Numbered from the stretch's first letter, positions 34,896-44,068 are shown. The stretch is 64,000 nt of DNA from Azospirillum agricola (GCF_017876095.1 NZ_JAGINM010000018.1:1-64000); one strand, 5' to 3'. Translations and numbers: made by a program. The notes: generated from the sequence alone by a model not told the origin.

Positions 34896-36001
34896 GACGC
34901 CATCTTATCATCGGAGGTCAGTTGCACGAGCCGGGATGCGATCTGGTCGAGCGGCAGTTCCTCCACGGCGCCGCCCAGGCGTACCGCCGTTCCCGGCATG
35001 CTGTGGATGACGGCGGTGGAGGCATGCTCGGCGATGGTGTAGGCGCCGGCCCGCCGCATGTCGACCAGCCCGCGGGCGCCATCCTCGCCCATGCCGGTCA
35101 GCAGGACGCCGATCCCGGCGGCGCCGTAGGCGGTCGCCATCGACCGGAACAGCAACTCGCCCGCCGGCCGCTGCCCGCAGACCGGCTCCCCGGCGGTCAG
35201 GCGGACCACGCCGTTCTCGATCGTCAGGTGGCGGTCTCCGGGAGCGACATGGACATGGCCGGGGCGCGGGATCGCGCCATGCTCGGCCAGCAGAACCGGC
35301 AGCGGAACCACCGTGTCGAGCCAGGAGGCGAAGCCCGCCATGAAGGGCGCCCCCATGTGCTGGACCACGAAGACCGGCGTCGGATAGTCGGGCGGCAGCT
35401 CCTTCAGCAGCCGCGCCAGCGCCGCCGGCCCGCCGGTGGAGGTCACCAGCCCGAGCGCGCGGAAGCGCCGCCGCCGGCCGTCCGCCGCCGCCGCCTCGCC
35501 GGGCAGCGCCCCCGGCCCGGAGCCGGCGTCGCCGCCGTCCGCCGCCCGGCCGGGCCGCAGGGCGGCGCGGGCGCTGATGCGGTGGCGGATGACCTTCACC
35601 TGGCTCATGATGACGAGCTGGGTGCAGAGATGGTGGGCAACCGTCTGGTAATCGGCCCGCGCGACGCTCCCCGGCTTCTCCACCACCGCCAGCGCCCCGG
35701 CCTGGAGCGCCCGCATGGGGATGTCGAGGTCGCCCACGTCGGAGGCGACGACGACGATGGGCAGCGGGTGCTGCCGCATGATGCGGCTGGTCACCTCGAA
35801 GCCGTCGATGCCGGGCAGGCGGATGTCGAGCGACACCACGTCCGGCGCCGCCCGCTCGATCATGCGCAACGCCTGCTCGCCGGAGGACGCGACGCCGGCC
35901 ACCTCCAGGCGCGGGTCGGTCCCGATGATGTGGGCGAGCAGCTGCTGGACGACCGGCGAGTCCTCCACCACCAGCACCCGGATGCGGCGCGGCGCGCTCA
36001 C
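34892..36001 (-). CDS. cheB: Chemotaxis response regulator/methylesterase CheB
   Basis: 369-residue CheB: receiver with D59 in VVSLDIRLPG and EKPGSVA, then a linker rich in Ala/Gly/Arg (145-175), then the methylesterase domain with catalytic S188 (TSTGG), H215 (VQHMG) and an Asp in GMGEDGARG. It removes methyl groups from, or deamidates, the receptor encoded in the same operon. The start is GTG at 36001, overlapping the cheA stop as GTGA; the open frame upstream is in another frame of cheA and not coding. Confidence 0.94.
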   Translation of the reverse strand: MSAPRRIRVLVVEDSPVVQQLLAHIIGTDPRLEVAGVASSGEQALRMIERAAPDVVSLDIRLPGIDGFEVTSRIMRQHPLPIVVVASDVGDLDIPMRALQAGALAVVEKPGSVARADYQTVAHHLCTQLVIMSQVKVIRHRISARAALRPGRAADGGDAGSGPGALPGEAAAADGRRRRFRALGLVTSTGGPAALARLLKELPPDYPTPVFVVQHMGAPFMAGFASWLDTVVPLPVLLAEHGAIPRPGHVHVAPGDRHLTIENGVVRLTAGEPVCGQRPAGELLFRSMATAYGAAGIGVLLTGMGEDGARGLVDMRRAGAYTIAEHASTAVIHSMPGTAVRLGGAVEELPLDQIASRLVQLTSDDKMAS

Positions 36002-38214
36002 AGCAGCCGCCGGATGCCGGCCAGAAGCTCGTTCTGGTCGAAACGTGTCTTGACGATGTAGGCGTCGGCGCCGAGCCGCAGGCCGCGCTCGCGGTCCTCG
36101 TCGCTGGCGCGCGAGGTCACCAGGATGACGGGAATCTCCGCCATCCGCTTGTCCGCCTTGACGGCCTGCAACAGGGCGAAGCCATCCATGCGCGGCATTT
36201 CGACGTCGCTGACGATCAGCCCGACCTCCATCCCCTCGGCGAGACGCTCCAGCGCCTCGCGCCCGTCGACGCACTGCGTCACCCGATAACCATGGGCCTC
36301 CAGGATGCTCTTTTCCAGCGTGCGCGTGGTGATGCTGTCGTCAACCACCAGGATGTGGGCGCGGGCGGGCGGCGCCTCCTCCGCCGGGCGGGCGGCGGCG
36401 GGCAGCGCGCTGCCGGGCAACGGCATCAGGCCGGGCACGTTCAGCACCAGGCAGGGGCCGCCGTCGTCGAGCAGCACGGTGCCGAGGTAGCGCGCCGGGT
36501 CCAGCCCGGTCTCCTCCGCCGCCGTCACCACCGCCTCGCGCGTCGCGGCGAAGCCGTCCACCGCCAGAGCCAGCCGGCGCTCGCCCGCCCGCACCACGAT
36601 CAGCGCCAGCCGCTTTCCGGTGGCGGGCAGCACCGGCGCCTCCAGCCCCAGCAGGGCGGCGAGCGAGGTGACGGCGATGTCCTCCTCCCCGACCCGGATC
36701 ATCGGGGTGCCGACTCCGGAGAACAGGGTGTCGGACAGGGTATGGTTCAGCCGGACCACGTCGGCCGACGGCAGGGCGAAGGTCTGGTCCTGCACCGCGA
36801 CGAAGACGAGGCGCTGGCTCAGCAGGCTGAGCGGCACCTCGATGGTGACGACGGCGCCGCCCTCCGGCCTTCCGGCGATGGTCAGGTTGCCCTGGAGCCG
36901 CTCGACCTCGGCCCGCGCGATGGCGAGCCCCATGCCACGCCCGGCCAGTTCGGTCGTCCTGGCCGCGGTGGAGAAGCCGGGATGGAACAGGAAATCGACC
37001 AGCCGTTCCAGCGGCGCCTCGCCGGCCTCCTCGGGGGGCAGCAGGCCGCGGTCGACCGCGCGGCGGGCGATGGCGGCGCGGTCGAGCCCGCGCCCGTCAT
37101 CCTCGATGCGCAGGCGCAGACGGGCCCCCTCCACCGACGCGGCGATCGCCACGCGTGCGGCCGGGCGCTTGCCCATGGCCTGCCGTTCGGCCGGCGGCTC
37201 GATGCCGTGGCTGATGGCGTTGCGGGCGATGTGCAGGATCGGATCCTTGAGCCGTTGCAGGACGGCGCGGTCGGCCTCGACCTCCAGGCCGCGGACATCG
37301 ACCTCGACCTCCTTGCCCTCGCTGCGGCTGATGTCGCGGATCATGCGGCCAAGGCCGCCGAGCTGGTTTTCCGCCGGCAGCATGCGCAGCCGCCGCATGT
37401 CCTCCTGGAAGCCGCCGCCCCAGCGCCGCATCGACCACAGCAGCCGGTCGTGGGTGCGGTGCGCCTGGTCGAGCGCGCCGCCCAGTTCGCGGAAACGCTG
37501 CTCGAAGGCCGCCGCCGGGCCGGAACCACGCGCCGCCTCGCCCTGCTCGCCCGCCAGCACCGCGGCCTGGTTCAACTGGGCGCGCAGGTGCCGCCACGAG
37601 CGCTCCAGAGCCAGCCATTCCCGCCGCATCATCTGGATCTGCTCGCCCAGCCCCGCCTGCGCCTCGACCTCCGGCAACAGGGCCGACGCGGTGTCGGACA
37701 GGCGCTCCAGCCCCCGCGCGGCGATGCGGACGAGGGCGGACGTGTCGCCCTCCCCCGCCCGGTCGGGCGCGCGCTCCGGGCCAGGGCCATGCGCGGGCCG
37801 GCGGGCCGGCGGAGGTGGCGGGGCGGCGATGGCGACGCGCTCGCCGGCGATGCGGTCGAGATCGGCCGACACGCCGGCCAGCTCGACCTCCGCGCCTCCC
37901 TGGGTCGACCAGGCGACGACGTCCTCGATGGCGTCGAGCGCGCGGCGCACCACCGCCATCGTGGAGGCGTCGAGCGGCGCCTCGCCGCGCTGCACGGCGA
38001 TGAAGGCCGCCTCCAGCCGGTGCGAGAGATTCTCCACCTCCGGCAGGTCGACGGCGCGGGCCGCGCCCTTGAGGCTGTGGGCCCGGCGGTGGATCTCGAC
38101 GAGGTCGGGCGCCTCGCCGCTCGCCTCGGCCGCGCGCAAGGCGGCGCGGATCACCGTCAGGTGATCCTTGTGCTCCAGCTCGAAGGCGGCCAGCAGCCGT
38201 TGACGGATGTCCAT
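35998..38214 (-). CDS. cheA: CheA-type histidine kinase with C-terminal receiver (WspE/CheA3-like)
   Basis: 738-residue hybrid chemotaxis kinase. Hpt domain with H46 (RRAHSLKGAARAVD), long helical linker with a Pro-rich stretch near 130, dimerisation and ATP domains (LKDPILHIARNAISHGIEPP; IEDDGRGLD; FHPGFSTA; GRGMGLAIARAEVERLQG), a CheW-like domain (500-610) and a C-terminal receiver with D670 (LIVSDVEMPRMDG) and lysine in YIVKTRF. Attached receivers are typical of WspE/Che3-type systems with non-flagellar outputs. It begins 16 bases after the mcp stop. Confidence 0.95.
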   Translation of the reverse strand: MDIRQRLLAAFELEHKDHLTVIRAALRAAEASGEAPDLVEIHRRAHSLKGAARAVDLPEVENLSHRLEAAFIAVQRGEAPLDASTMAVVRRALDAIEDVVAWSTQGGAEVELAGVSADLDRIAGERVAIAAPPPPPARRPAHGPGPERAPDRAGEGDTSALVRIAARGLERLSDTASALLPEVEAQAGLGEQIQMMRREWLALERSWRHLRAQLNQAAVLAGEQGEAARGSGPAAAFEQRFRELGGALDQAHRTHDRLLWSMRRWGGGFQEDMRRLRMLPAENQLGGLGRMIRDISRSEGKEVEVDVRGLEVEADRAVLQRLKDPILHIARNAISHGIEPPAERQAMGKRPAARVAIAASVEGARLRLRIEDDGRGLDRAAIARRAVDRGLLPPEEAGEAPLERLVDFLFHPGFSTAARTTELAGRGMGLAIARAEVERLQGNLTIAGRPEGGAVVTIEVPLSLLSQRLVFVAVQDQTFALPSADVVRLNHTLSDTLFSGVGTPMIRVGEEDIAVTSLAALLGLEAPVLPATGKRLALIVVRAGERRLALAVDGFAATREAVVTAAEETGLDPARYLGTVLLDDGGPCLVLNVPGLMPLPGSALPAAARPAEEAPPARAHILVVDDSITTRTLEKSILEAHGYRVTQCVDGREALERLAEGMEVGLIVSDVEMPRMDGFALLQAVKADKRMAEIPVILVTSRASDEDRERGLRLGADAYIVKTRFDQNELLAGIRRLL

Positions 38215-38230
38215 CAGGCGGGCGTCCCCA

Positions 38231-39919
38231 TCACACCCGGTAGTTCCGCACCGCCTCGACCAGCCCCTGGCCGAGGTTGTTCAGGTTGGCCGCCGCCCCT
38301 TCGAGCTGCCGGGTGCCGGCCGCCGTCTGGCTGCTCGCCTCGCGGATGTTCTGGAGCGCCTGGATGACCTGCTCCAGGCCGATCTGCTGCTGGTTGGTGC
38401 CGGCGACGATCTGCTGGAAGGCCAGCACGCTCTCCTGGATGTTGTCCGCCATGCTGCGGATGGTCGTCTGGGTGGAATCGGTCTGGCGCTTGCCGGCGGC
38501 GACGCGCTTGACCGCCTCCTCCGTCAGCATCACCGAGGCGTTGATCCCGTGCTGGATCTCGCTGAGGTTGGAGCGCACCTGCGCCGTCGCCTCCTTCGAC
38601 TGGTCGGCGAGGCTCTTGATCTCGCCGGCGACGATGGTGAAGGTCCGGCCATGCTCGCCGGCGGCGGCGGCCTCGATGGCGGCGTTCAGCGCCAGCAGGT
38701 GGCAGCGCTCGGCGATGTCGTTGACGGTGACGATGATCTCGCCGATCGCCTGGGTGCGTTCGGACAGCATGACGATGTTCTCGGCCACCGCCTCCGCCTG
38801 CTCGCGGATGGCGTCCATCGCCTGGATGGTGTCGTCCACCGCCTTCAGCCCGGAATGGCTCGACGCCGCGACCGACTGCGCGCCGTGCGCCACGTCCTGG
38901 GCGCGGCGGTTGATCTGGGCGCCGGATTCGGTGATCTCCGACAGGGTCGCCGTGGTCTGCTCGACCGCCGCGAGCTGCTCGGCGACGCTGGCCGACTGCT
39001 GCTGGGTGGAGGCGCGGATCTGGGCGGTGGCGGCGTGGACGCTCTCGGCGGTCTGGCGCGTCGTGCCGGCCATGGATTTCAGCCGACCGGCCATCTCGTT
39101 CAGATGGTCGCCGAGGACCGCCAGCTCGTCGCGGCCGGCGATGACCACCGACTGGGTCAGGTCGCCGTGCCCGACCTTGGTGACGAACTCGATCGCCTTG
39201 CCCAGCCGCCGGGTGATCGATCCGCCGATCAGGTAGGCGACCAGCACCGCGATCAGGAACACCACGACCAGCGCGATGATCGACGCCTGGAGGGCCGAGT
39301 TGTAGATCGAGCGGATCTCCTCGCGCCCGGCCTGGGTCAGCCGGTCGATCACCTCCTGCGACTTGGCGATGCTGGCTTCCATGGTCTTGCGCAGATCCTC
39401 GACGCGCGCGCGGTGCTGAAGCGCCTCGTTCACCTGGTTGCGCTCCAGCAGGCCGTAGATGAGGCGGGCCTCGTCGCTGACCATGGCGACGGCGCGGCCC
39501 ATCTCGTTGGACGCGTTGTCCAGCTCGATCCAGCCGCGGCGGCGGCCGTCGATGGGGGACAGGGAGGCGCGCTCGGCCGCCATCGTCCTGAGCTTGCCGA
39601 GCGTGCCGCGCAGCCGCGCCCCGACCTCCTCGTAGCGCTGCCGGATCGGCGGTATCAGGGCCGGGATCTCGGCGGCCCGCCCCTCGGCGTTGGCGACGGA
39701 GACGGCGTTCAGCGCCGATTCGCGGATGCTGCGCAGCTCCGCCTGGAGGGTGCCGACCTCGTTCACCTGCTCGGCGGCGTCGGTGTCGTAGCTCGACACC
39801 GCCATGATCACGCTCAGCGCGTCGGAGAAGCGGGCCATCTGGAACAGGGCCAGCATGGCCGACAGCACGCAGATCACCCCGAAACCGAGGACCAGCTTGT
39901 GCGCGACTTTGATGTTCAT
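38231..39919 (-). CDS. Methyl-accepting chemotaxis protein of the che operon, divergent hairpin tip
   Basis: 562-residue membrane receptor. Membrane helices at about 10-28 and 211-232 enclose a four-helix-bundle-type periplasmic domain; HAMP follows (233-285). The cytoplasmic hairpin tip (401-425) reads DIAERCHLLALNAAIEAAAAG, so positions equal to Tsr F373, Q374, T375, N376 and R388 are E, R, C, H and A. The Arg and Phe are trimer-of-dimers contacts in E. coli. Operon position matches WspA/Mcp3. No C-terminal pentapeptide for CheR tethering. Ligand unknown. Confidence 0.93.
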   Translation of the reverse strand: MNIKVAHKLVLGFGVICVLSAMLALFQMARFSDALSVIMAVSSYDTDAAEQVNEVGTLQAELRSIRESALNAVSVANAEGRAAEIPALIPPIRQRYEEVGARLRGTLGKLRTMAAERASLSPIDGRRRGWIELDNASNEMGRAVAMVSDEARLIYGLLERNQVNEALQHRARVEDLRKTMEASIAKSQEVIDRLTQAGREEIRSIYNSALQASIIALVVVFLIAVLVAYLIGGSITRRLGKAIEFVTKVGHGDLTQSVVIAGRDELAVLGDHLNEMAGRLKSMAGTTRQTAESVHAATAQIRASTQQQSASVAEQLAAVEQTTATLSEITESGAQINRRAQDVAHGAQSVAASSHSGLKAVDDTIQAMDAIREQAEAVAENIVMLSERTQAIGEIIVTVNDIAERCHLLALNAAIEAAAAGEHGRTFTIVAGEIKSLADQSKEATAQVRSNLSEIQHGINASVMLTEEAVKRVAAGKRQTDSTQTTIRSMADNIQESVLAFQQIVAGTNQQQIGLEQVIQALQNIREASSQTAAGTRQLEGAAANLNNLGQGLVEAVRNYRV

Positions 39920-39934
39920 TCCTGGTCTCCGGCC

Positions 39935-40540
39935 TTAGGCTTTCACGAAATCGAGAAGTGCGGTCATGTCGAGGACCGCCGTGCGGTCCGCCGTGATGCT
40001 CCGGACGAATCCGCCGGCCTCCGGCGGGGCGGCGGCGCGCGGCGGATCGATGTCGGCCACCCGTTCCACCGCCGCCACCCGCAGGGCGGCGGGGCGGCCG
40101 CTCCCGGTGCGCAGGACGATGGCGTAGCCGGCTTCGCCCCTTTCCCCGCCGGGCAGCGGCAGCGCCGCGCCGCCGCACAGCCGGTCGAGATCGAACAGCC
40201 GCATCACCCGGCCGCCCACCGCGATGACGCCCAGCATCGCCGGCGCCCCCCCCGGCACAGGGGCCAGGCGCGGCATCGGCACGATGTGCGCCAGATGGCG
40301 CAGGTCCAGCCCGTACAGGGTCGCAGCGCCGCGCGCCAGGAGCAGGGGCACCAGCGGGCGGTCGTCGCCCGTCTCCGGGCGTTCCGCGAGCGCTTCGGCG
40401 CGGCGGCGCAGGACGGCGTCGGCCCAGGGGCCGTGCCCGGCGAAGGCCTCGTCCATCGCCGCGTTGCGGCGCGCCACGCTGTCGCGCACCAGCCCCCAGT
40501 CGATGGAGGAGCCGGCCGTCGGGGTGTCATCGGCCATCAC
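39935..40540 (-). CDS. cheW: CheW-like coupling protein (second of the operon)
   Basis: 201-residue scaffold protein coupling receptor and CheA. The CheW fold is seen from residue 62: PLVPLLLARGAATLYGLDLRHLAHIVPMPRLAPVPGGAPAMLGVIAVGGRVMRLFDLDRL. The N-terminal 60 residues are an extra helical, Ala/Arg-rich lead not found in plain CheW, as in WspD-type proteins. Starts within the cheR stop (ATGATG around 40537-40540). Confidence 0.9.
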   Translation of the reverse strand: MMADDTPTAGSSIDWGLVRDSVARRNAAMDEAFAGHGPWADAVLRRRAEALAERPETGDDRPLVPLLLARGAATLYGLDLRHLAHIVPMPRLAPVPGGAPAMLGVIAVGGRVMRLFDLDRLCGGAALPLPGGERGEAGYAIVLRTGSGRPAALRVAAVERVADIDPPRAAAPPEAGGFVRSITADRTAVLDMTALLDFVKA

Positions 40541-41892
40541 GCCTCCTCGCCCGACAGCCAGAGATCCAGCATCCCGCGCAGTTCACGCACGGTCAGTCCC
40601 CCGCCCTCGGCGATGGGCTCGTCGTCCGCGCGTCCGGCCAGGGCGTCGCAGGCGTTGCGGAAATGGCGCTGCGCCGGCCCGAGACGGCCGCGCCGCCAGT
40701 AGGCCAGCGCCAGATGGTAGTCGGCCAGCACGAAGCCCGAATCGAGATACAGCGCCCGCTTGAAGGCGGCCACCGGATCGCCGACCCCCAGCTCCTCCTC
40801 GACCAGCCCGAGCTGGTAATGGGCCGTGGGGTCGAGCCGGTTGGCCTCGATCCGGGCGAGGCAGGATTCCAGCGCGGTGGAGCGCTCGCCGGCCGCCTCG
40901 TCCAACGGGGCCGGCGGCGGAACGGCCGGGGCGGCGGCGGCGGGGCGGACGGACGGCTTGGCCGCCGCCGGGCGCGGCGTCCCGACGGGCGCCGGCGCCC
41001 ATCGTCCCGGCGGAGGCGGCGGAGGCGGGGCCGCCGGCTCCATCTGCTTGCGGTAGAGCGTGGCCCCCGGAACCGAGACCGGGGTGAACAGCTCGTTCAA
41101 CTGCGGTCCGGCCTCGGCGTGGCCGACCACCAGCCAGCCGCCGTCGGACAGCGCCTTGTGCAGGTCGCCGAGCAGCCGGTGCCGGGTCGCCTCGTCGAAA
41201 TAGATCATGACGTTGCGGCACAGGATGATGTCGAACAGCCCGATCCCGTGCGGGTAGGACGGGATGGTGCCCTCCACCAGATTGAACGGCATGAAGCTCG
41301 TCCATTGCCGGAACTTCGGCTTCACCGACCACAGCCGGTCGAGCCGGTCGAAGCAGGCGTCCAGCGTCTCCGGCGACAGGCCGCGCACCGCCCAGTCGCC
41401 GTAGGCGCCGCGCCGTGCCTGTTCGAGGAAATTGGCGTTGATGTCGGTGCCGACGATGTGGACCTGCCAGCCGTCGAGCTGGTCGGCGAAATGCTGCTTC
41501 AGCAGGATTTCCAGCGTGTAGGCTTCCGGCCCGATCGAGCAGCCGGCGCTCCAGATGCGCAGCAGCCGGCTGTTGCGGTTGCGCCGCAGGCATTCGGGGA
41601 TGGCGACCGCCCGCAGCGCGTCGAACTGCTCAATGTAGCGGAAGAAGAAGGTCTCGCCGACCGTCAGTTCGTTGATCAGCCCCTGATACTCGGCGCCGCC
41701 CGGCCCCTGCGCCTCCAGCGCCGCCAGATAGCCGCCGACGCTCGTCACCCGCCCGTAGGGCAGGCGGCGGTTGATGCGTTCGGCGAAGGCCGCGTCCTTG
41801 TCGGCGTAATAGGCCAGCCCGGTGGCGTTGATCACCATCGCCTTCAGCCGGGGGAAGGCCGGGTCGCGCAGGATCGTTTCGATGGGAGTCAT
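40537..41892 (-). CDS. cheR: CheR methyltransferase with C-terminal TPR (WspC-like)
   Basis: 451-residue receptor methyltransferase. CheR helical N-domain (TVGETFFFRYIEQFDAL), SAM motif IWSAGCSIGPEAYTL near 113-127, VGTDINANFLEQARRGAYGDWAVRGL, and FDIILCRNVMIYFDEATRHRLL. A Pro/Ala-rich linker (310-360) leads to a TPR-like segment (HYQLGLVEEELGVGDPVAAFKRALYLDSGF ... ALAYWRRGRLGPAQRHFRNA). CheR-TPR fusions are typical of Wsp and other alternative chemosensory systems. The ATG at 41892 overlaps the preceding cheW stop; the longer frame upstream is not coding. Confidence 0.93.
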   Translation of the reverse strand: MTPIETILRDPAFPRLKAMVINATGLAYYADKDAAFAERINRRLPYGRVTSVGGYLAALEAQGPGGAEYQGLINELTVGETFFFRYIEQFDALRAVAIPECLRRNRNSRLLRIWSAGCSIGPEAYTLEILLKQHFADQLDGWQVHIVGTDINANFLEQARRGAYGDWAVRGLSPETLDACFDRLDRLWSVKPKFRQWTSFMPFNLVEGTIPSYPHGIGLFDIILCRNVMIYFDEATRHRLLGDLHKALSDGGWLVVGHAEAGPQLNELFTPVSVPGATLYRKQMEPAAPPPPPPPGRWAPAPVGTPRPAAAKPSVRPAAAAPAVPPPAPLDEAAGERSTALESCLARIEANRLDPTAHYQLGLVEEELGVGDPVAAFKRALYLDSGFVLADYHLALAYWRRGRLGPAQRHFRNACDALAGRADDEPIAEGGGLTVRELRGMLDLWLSGEEA

Positions 41893-42440
41893 TGCGCCGC
41901 CCCCTCGGCCGTTCCGTCCGTCCACAGCCCGAGCCGGCGCTCCTCGGCGGCACGGAAGGCTTCGAGCAGCCGCCCTTCCGCGCTGCTCAGCAGCCGGTCC
42001 GGATCGAGCAGGCTGACCGTCCCGCCCGGCCCGGCGGCCGGATCGGCGAATCCGGCCATGGCGCAGCCGTTGAAGGACAGCGACGGCTCGGCCGGCAGCA
42101 GAGCCTCCGCCGGCACCACGACGTCGCCGCGCACCTGGTCCACCAGCAGCGCCAGCGGACGCCCCTGCCATGTGACCAGGATCAGCGGGGCGTAGAGCCC
42201 CGCGTCGCCCGGCCCCAGATCGAGAAGGATCGACAGGCGGAGCACCGGAACGATCTCGCCGTGATAACGGAACACGCCCTCGACCGGCGGCGGGGCGGTC
42301 GGCAGCCGGTCGAGATGGGGCAAGGGCAGGAATCGCCGCACGGCCTCCACCGGCATCGCCAGCGGATGGCCGGCAACCAGGAAAACGACGCAGCGCGACA
42401 CCGGAGGTGAAGAGGCCGAAAGCGTGGCGAGTGGCGACAT
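41889..42440 (-). CDS. cheW: CheW-like coupling protein (first of the operon)
   Basis: 183-residue coupling protein, first gene of the chemosensory operon. CheW core: CVVFLVAGHPLAMPVEAVRRFLPLPHLDRLPTAPPPVEGVFRYHGEIVPVLRLSILL, then LILVTWQGRPLALLVDQVRGDVVV. A C-terminal tail of about 50 residues (DPDRLLSSAEGRLLEAFRAAEERR) extends beyond the usual domain. An ATG at 42476 is in frame too; ribosome-binding sites are weak for both, and 42440 gives the normal short lead. Confidence 0.88.
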   Translation of the reverse strand: MSPLATLSASSPPVSRCVVFLVAGHPLAMPVEAVRRFLPLPHLDRLPTAPPPVEGVFRYHGEIVPVLRLSILLDLGPGDAGLYAPLILVTWQGRPLALLVDQVRGDVVVPAEALLPAEPSLSFNGCAMAGFADPAAGPGGTVSLLDPDRLLSSAEGRLLEAFRAAEERRLGLWTDGTAEGAAQ

Positions 42441-43026
42441 CCGTCCGTCAGCGTGTTGGAAACCGGCCCGGAACATGCCCCATCGGGACCGGAATGCGAA
42501 CTACGCCAAAGGTTTGCACCAGAGGTTCTATGCCTTCCAAGCGAACGGAGCGCCCGCCACGTCGAAGGGGTATGGCCAAGGTGACGTTCACAGGCACCAA
42601 AGACCCAATCCGCCCACGCCCGCCCGCGCGGAGGGTGCCGGCAATCCCGCCCTTGGCCAAATCGAGTAAAATTCTATTCAATTGCCTCGTTCATGAATCC
42701 CCTTGGTGACTCGACGTAATCTTCACTCATCGGATTTCGCTAACGATTTGGAAAGAAAGTCCGCTTCACAGTTGCTGCATCGCAACATCGTCATGCTCTT
42801 CTCCGGAGGCGGCGATGATGGACCAAGACCAAACGGCATCGGACAGGGGCACGCCGCCTGTTCGCCCGACACACCAATCAATCGCCGGAACGGCATGGGC
42901 CATGCCGGAAAAACCTGGGCCGGGCACACGCGCCGCCTGTTCCGGCGCGAAGGGGGATGGGGCCGTCCGGCGCAGGATTGCTGGCGGCAGAAGGTTTCTC
43001 TTGTTTTCGAGCGGTGGGAGACGCCC
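42441..43026. other. Divergent control region between the che operon and the soluble receptor
   Basis: 586 bases with lower GC around 42660-42800. It should contain promoters for the che operon (minus) and the soluble receptor (plus). An open frame 42815-43030 has GGAGG upstream and an ATGA overlap with the receptor start, but its third-position GC is only about 60 percent by hand count, well below neighbouring genes, and it shows no domain, so I do not call it a gene. No clear promoter hexamers. Confidence 0.5.
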
Positions 43027-44055
43027 ATGACCAACCCAGGCAACAGCCTGTTCGACCTGTCGCGCGGCGTCCTCGACGTGGCGTCACAGAAGGTGGCCCG
43101 GATCGAGGACATCACCCGGCGCATGAAGATGCTGGCGATGAACGCGCTGATCGAGGCGGCACGGGCCGGCGACCGCGGCCGCGGTTTCGCCGTGGTGGCC
43201 AACGAGGTCTCGGAGATCTCGACCCAGGTGAACGGCATCACCAAGGAACTGCGCTCGGAGATCGTCGCCCGCGTCGATCACCTGACCACCACCGGCAGCG
43301 CCATGGTGCGGGAGATGCACGGCAAGCGGCTGGCCGACCTGTCCTTGAACATGATCGAGATCATCGACCGCAACCTGTACGAACGCTCCTGCGACGTGCG
43401 CTGGTGGGCGACCGACAGCGCCGTGGTCGATTGCGTCGCCGCCCCATCCGACGAGGCGCGCCGCCACGCCGCGCACCGGCTGGGCGTCATCCTGGAATCC
43501 TACACCGTCTACCTCGACCTGTGGATCGCCGACCGCAACGGCACCGTCATCGCCAACGGCCGCCCCGACCGCTACCGCAACGCCGTCGGCGCCAACGTGT
43601 CGGACGAGCCGTGGTTCCGGCAGGCGCTGGCGACGCGCGACGGCGGCGAGTTCACGGTGGGCGACGTCGCCCGCAACCGGACGCTGGACGACCGGGTGGT
43701 GGCGACCTACGCGACGGCGATCCGCCGTGGCGGCGAGGGCAGCGGGGAGCCGGTCGGCGTGCTCGGCATCTTCTTCGACTGGGAGCCGCAGGCGGCGGCG
43801 GTGGTCCAGGGGGTGCGGCTGGAGGAGACCGAGCGGGAGCGCTCGCGCTGCCTGCTGCTCGACGCCCGCCACCGGGTCATCGCCTCCTCGGACGGGCGCG
43901 GCATCCTGGCGGAGACGGTGCCGCTGAAGCGCGGCGCCGGCACCATGGGCCACTACGTCGACGCCCAGGGCAAGCTGGTCGGCTACGCCCTGACGCCGGG
44001 CTACGAGACCTACAAGGGCCTCGGCTGGTACGGGGTCATCGTCCAGAAGCCGTGA
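43027..44055 (+). CDS. Soluble receptor with N-terminal MCP tip and C-terminal Cache domain
   Basis: 342 residues, no membrane helix or signal peptide. The N-terminal 75 residues are a minimal chemoreceptor hairpin: KVARIEDITRRMKMLAMNALIEAARAGDRGRGFAVVANEVSEIS, with the conserved Arg of EAARAG kept. After a helical linker the C-terminal 230 residues form a Cache-type sensor (YLDLWIADRNGTVIANGRPDRYRNAVGANVSDEPWFRQAL; GVLGIFFDWEPQAAAV; CLLLDARHRVIASSDGRG). This is the reverse of normal receptors and the Cache would be cytoplasmic. GGGAGA precedes the ATG. Divergent from the che operon, so a likely accessory receptor. Confidence 0.9.
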   Translation: MTNPGNSLFDLSRGVLDVASQKVARIEDITRRMKMLAMNALIEAARAGDRGRGFAVVANEVSEISTQVNGITKELRSEIVARVDHLTTTGSAMVREMHGKRLADLSLNMIEIIDRNLYERSCDVRWWATDSAVVDCVAAPSDEARRHAAHRLGVILESYTVYLDLWIADRNGTVIANGRPDRYRNAVGANVSDEPWFRQALATRDGGEFTVGDVARNRTLDDRVVATYATAIRRGGEGSGEPVGVLGIFFDWEPQAAAVVQGVRLEETERERSRCLLLDARHRVIASSDGRGILAETVPLKRGAGTMGHYVDAQGKLVGYALTPGYETYKGLGWYGVIVQKP

Positions 44056-44068
44056 TCACCCGGACGCG

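Noticed and set aside
42815..43030. 71-codon open frame with GGAGG upstream and ATGA overlap with the soluble receptor
   Set aside because: The coupling layout is tempting, but third-position GC is about 60 percent by hand count, far below real genes here, and the peptide is low-complexity. Kept only as a note in the intergenic entry.
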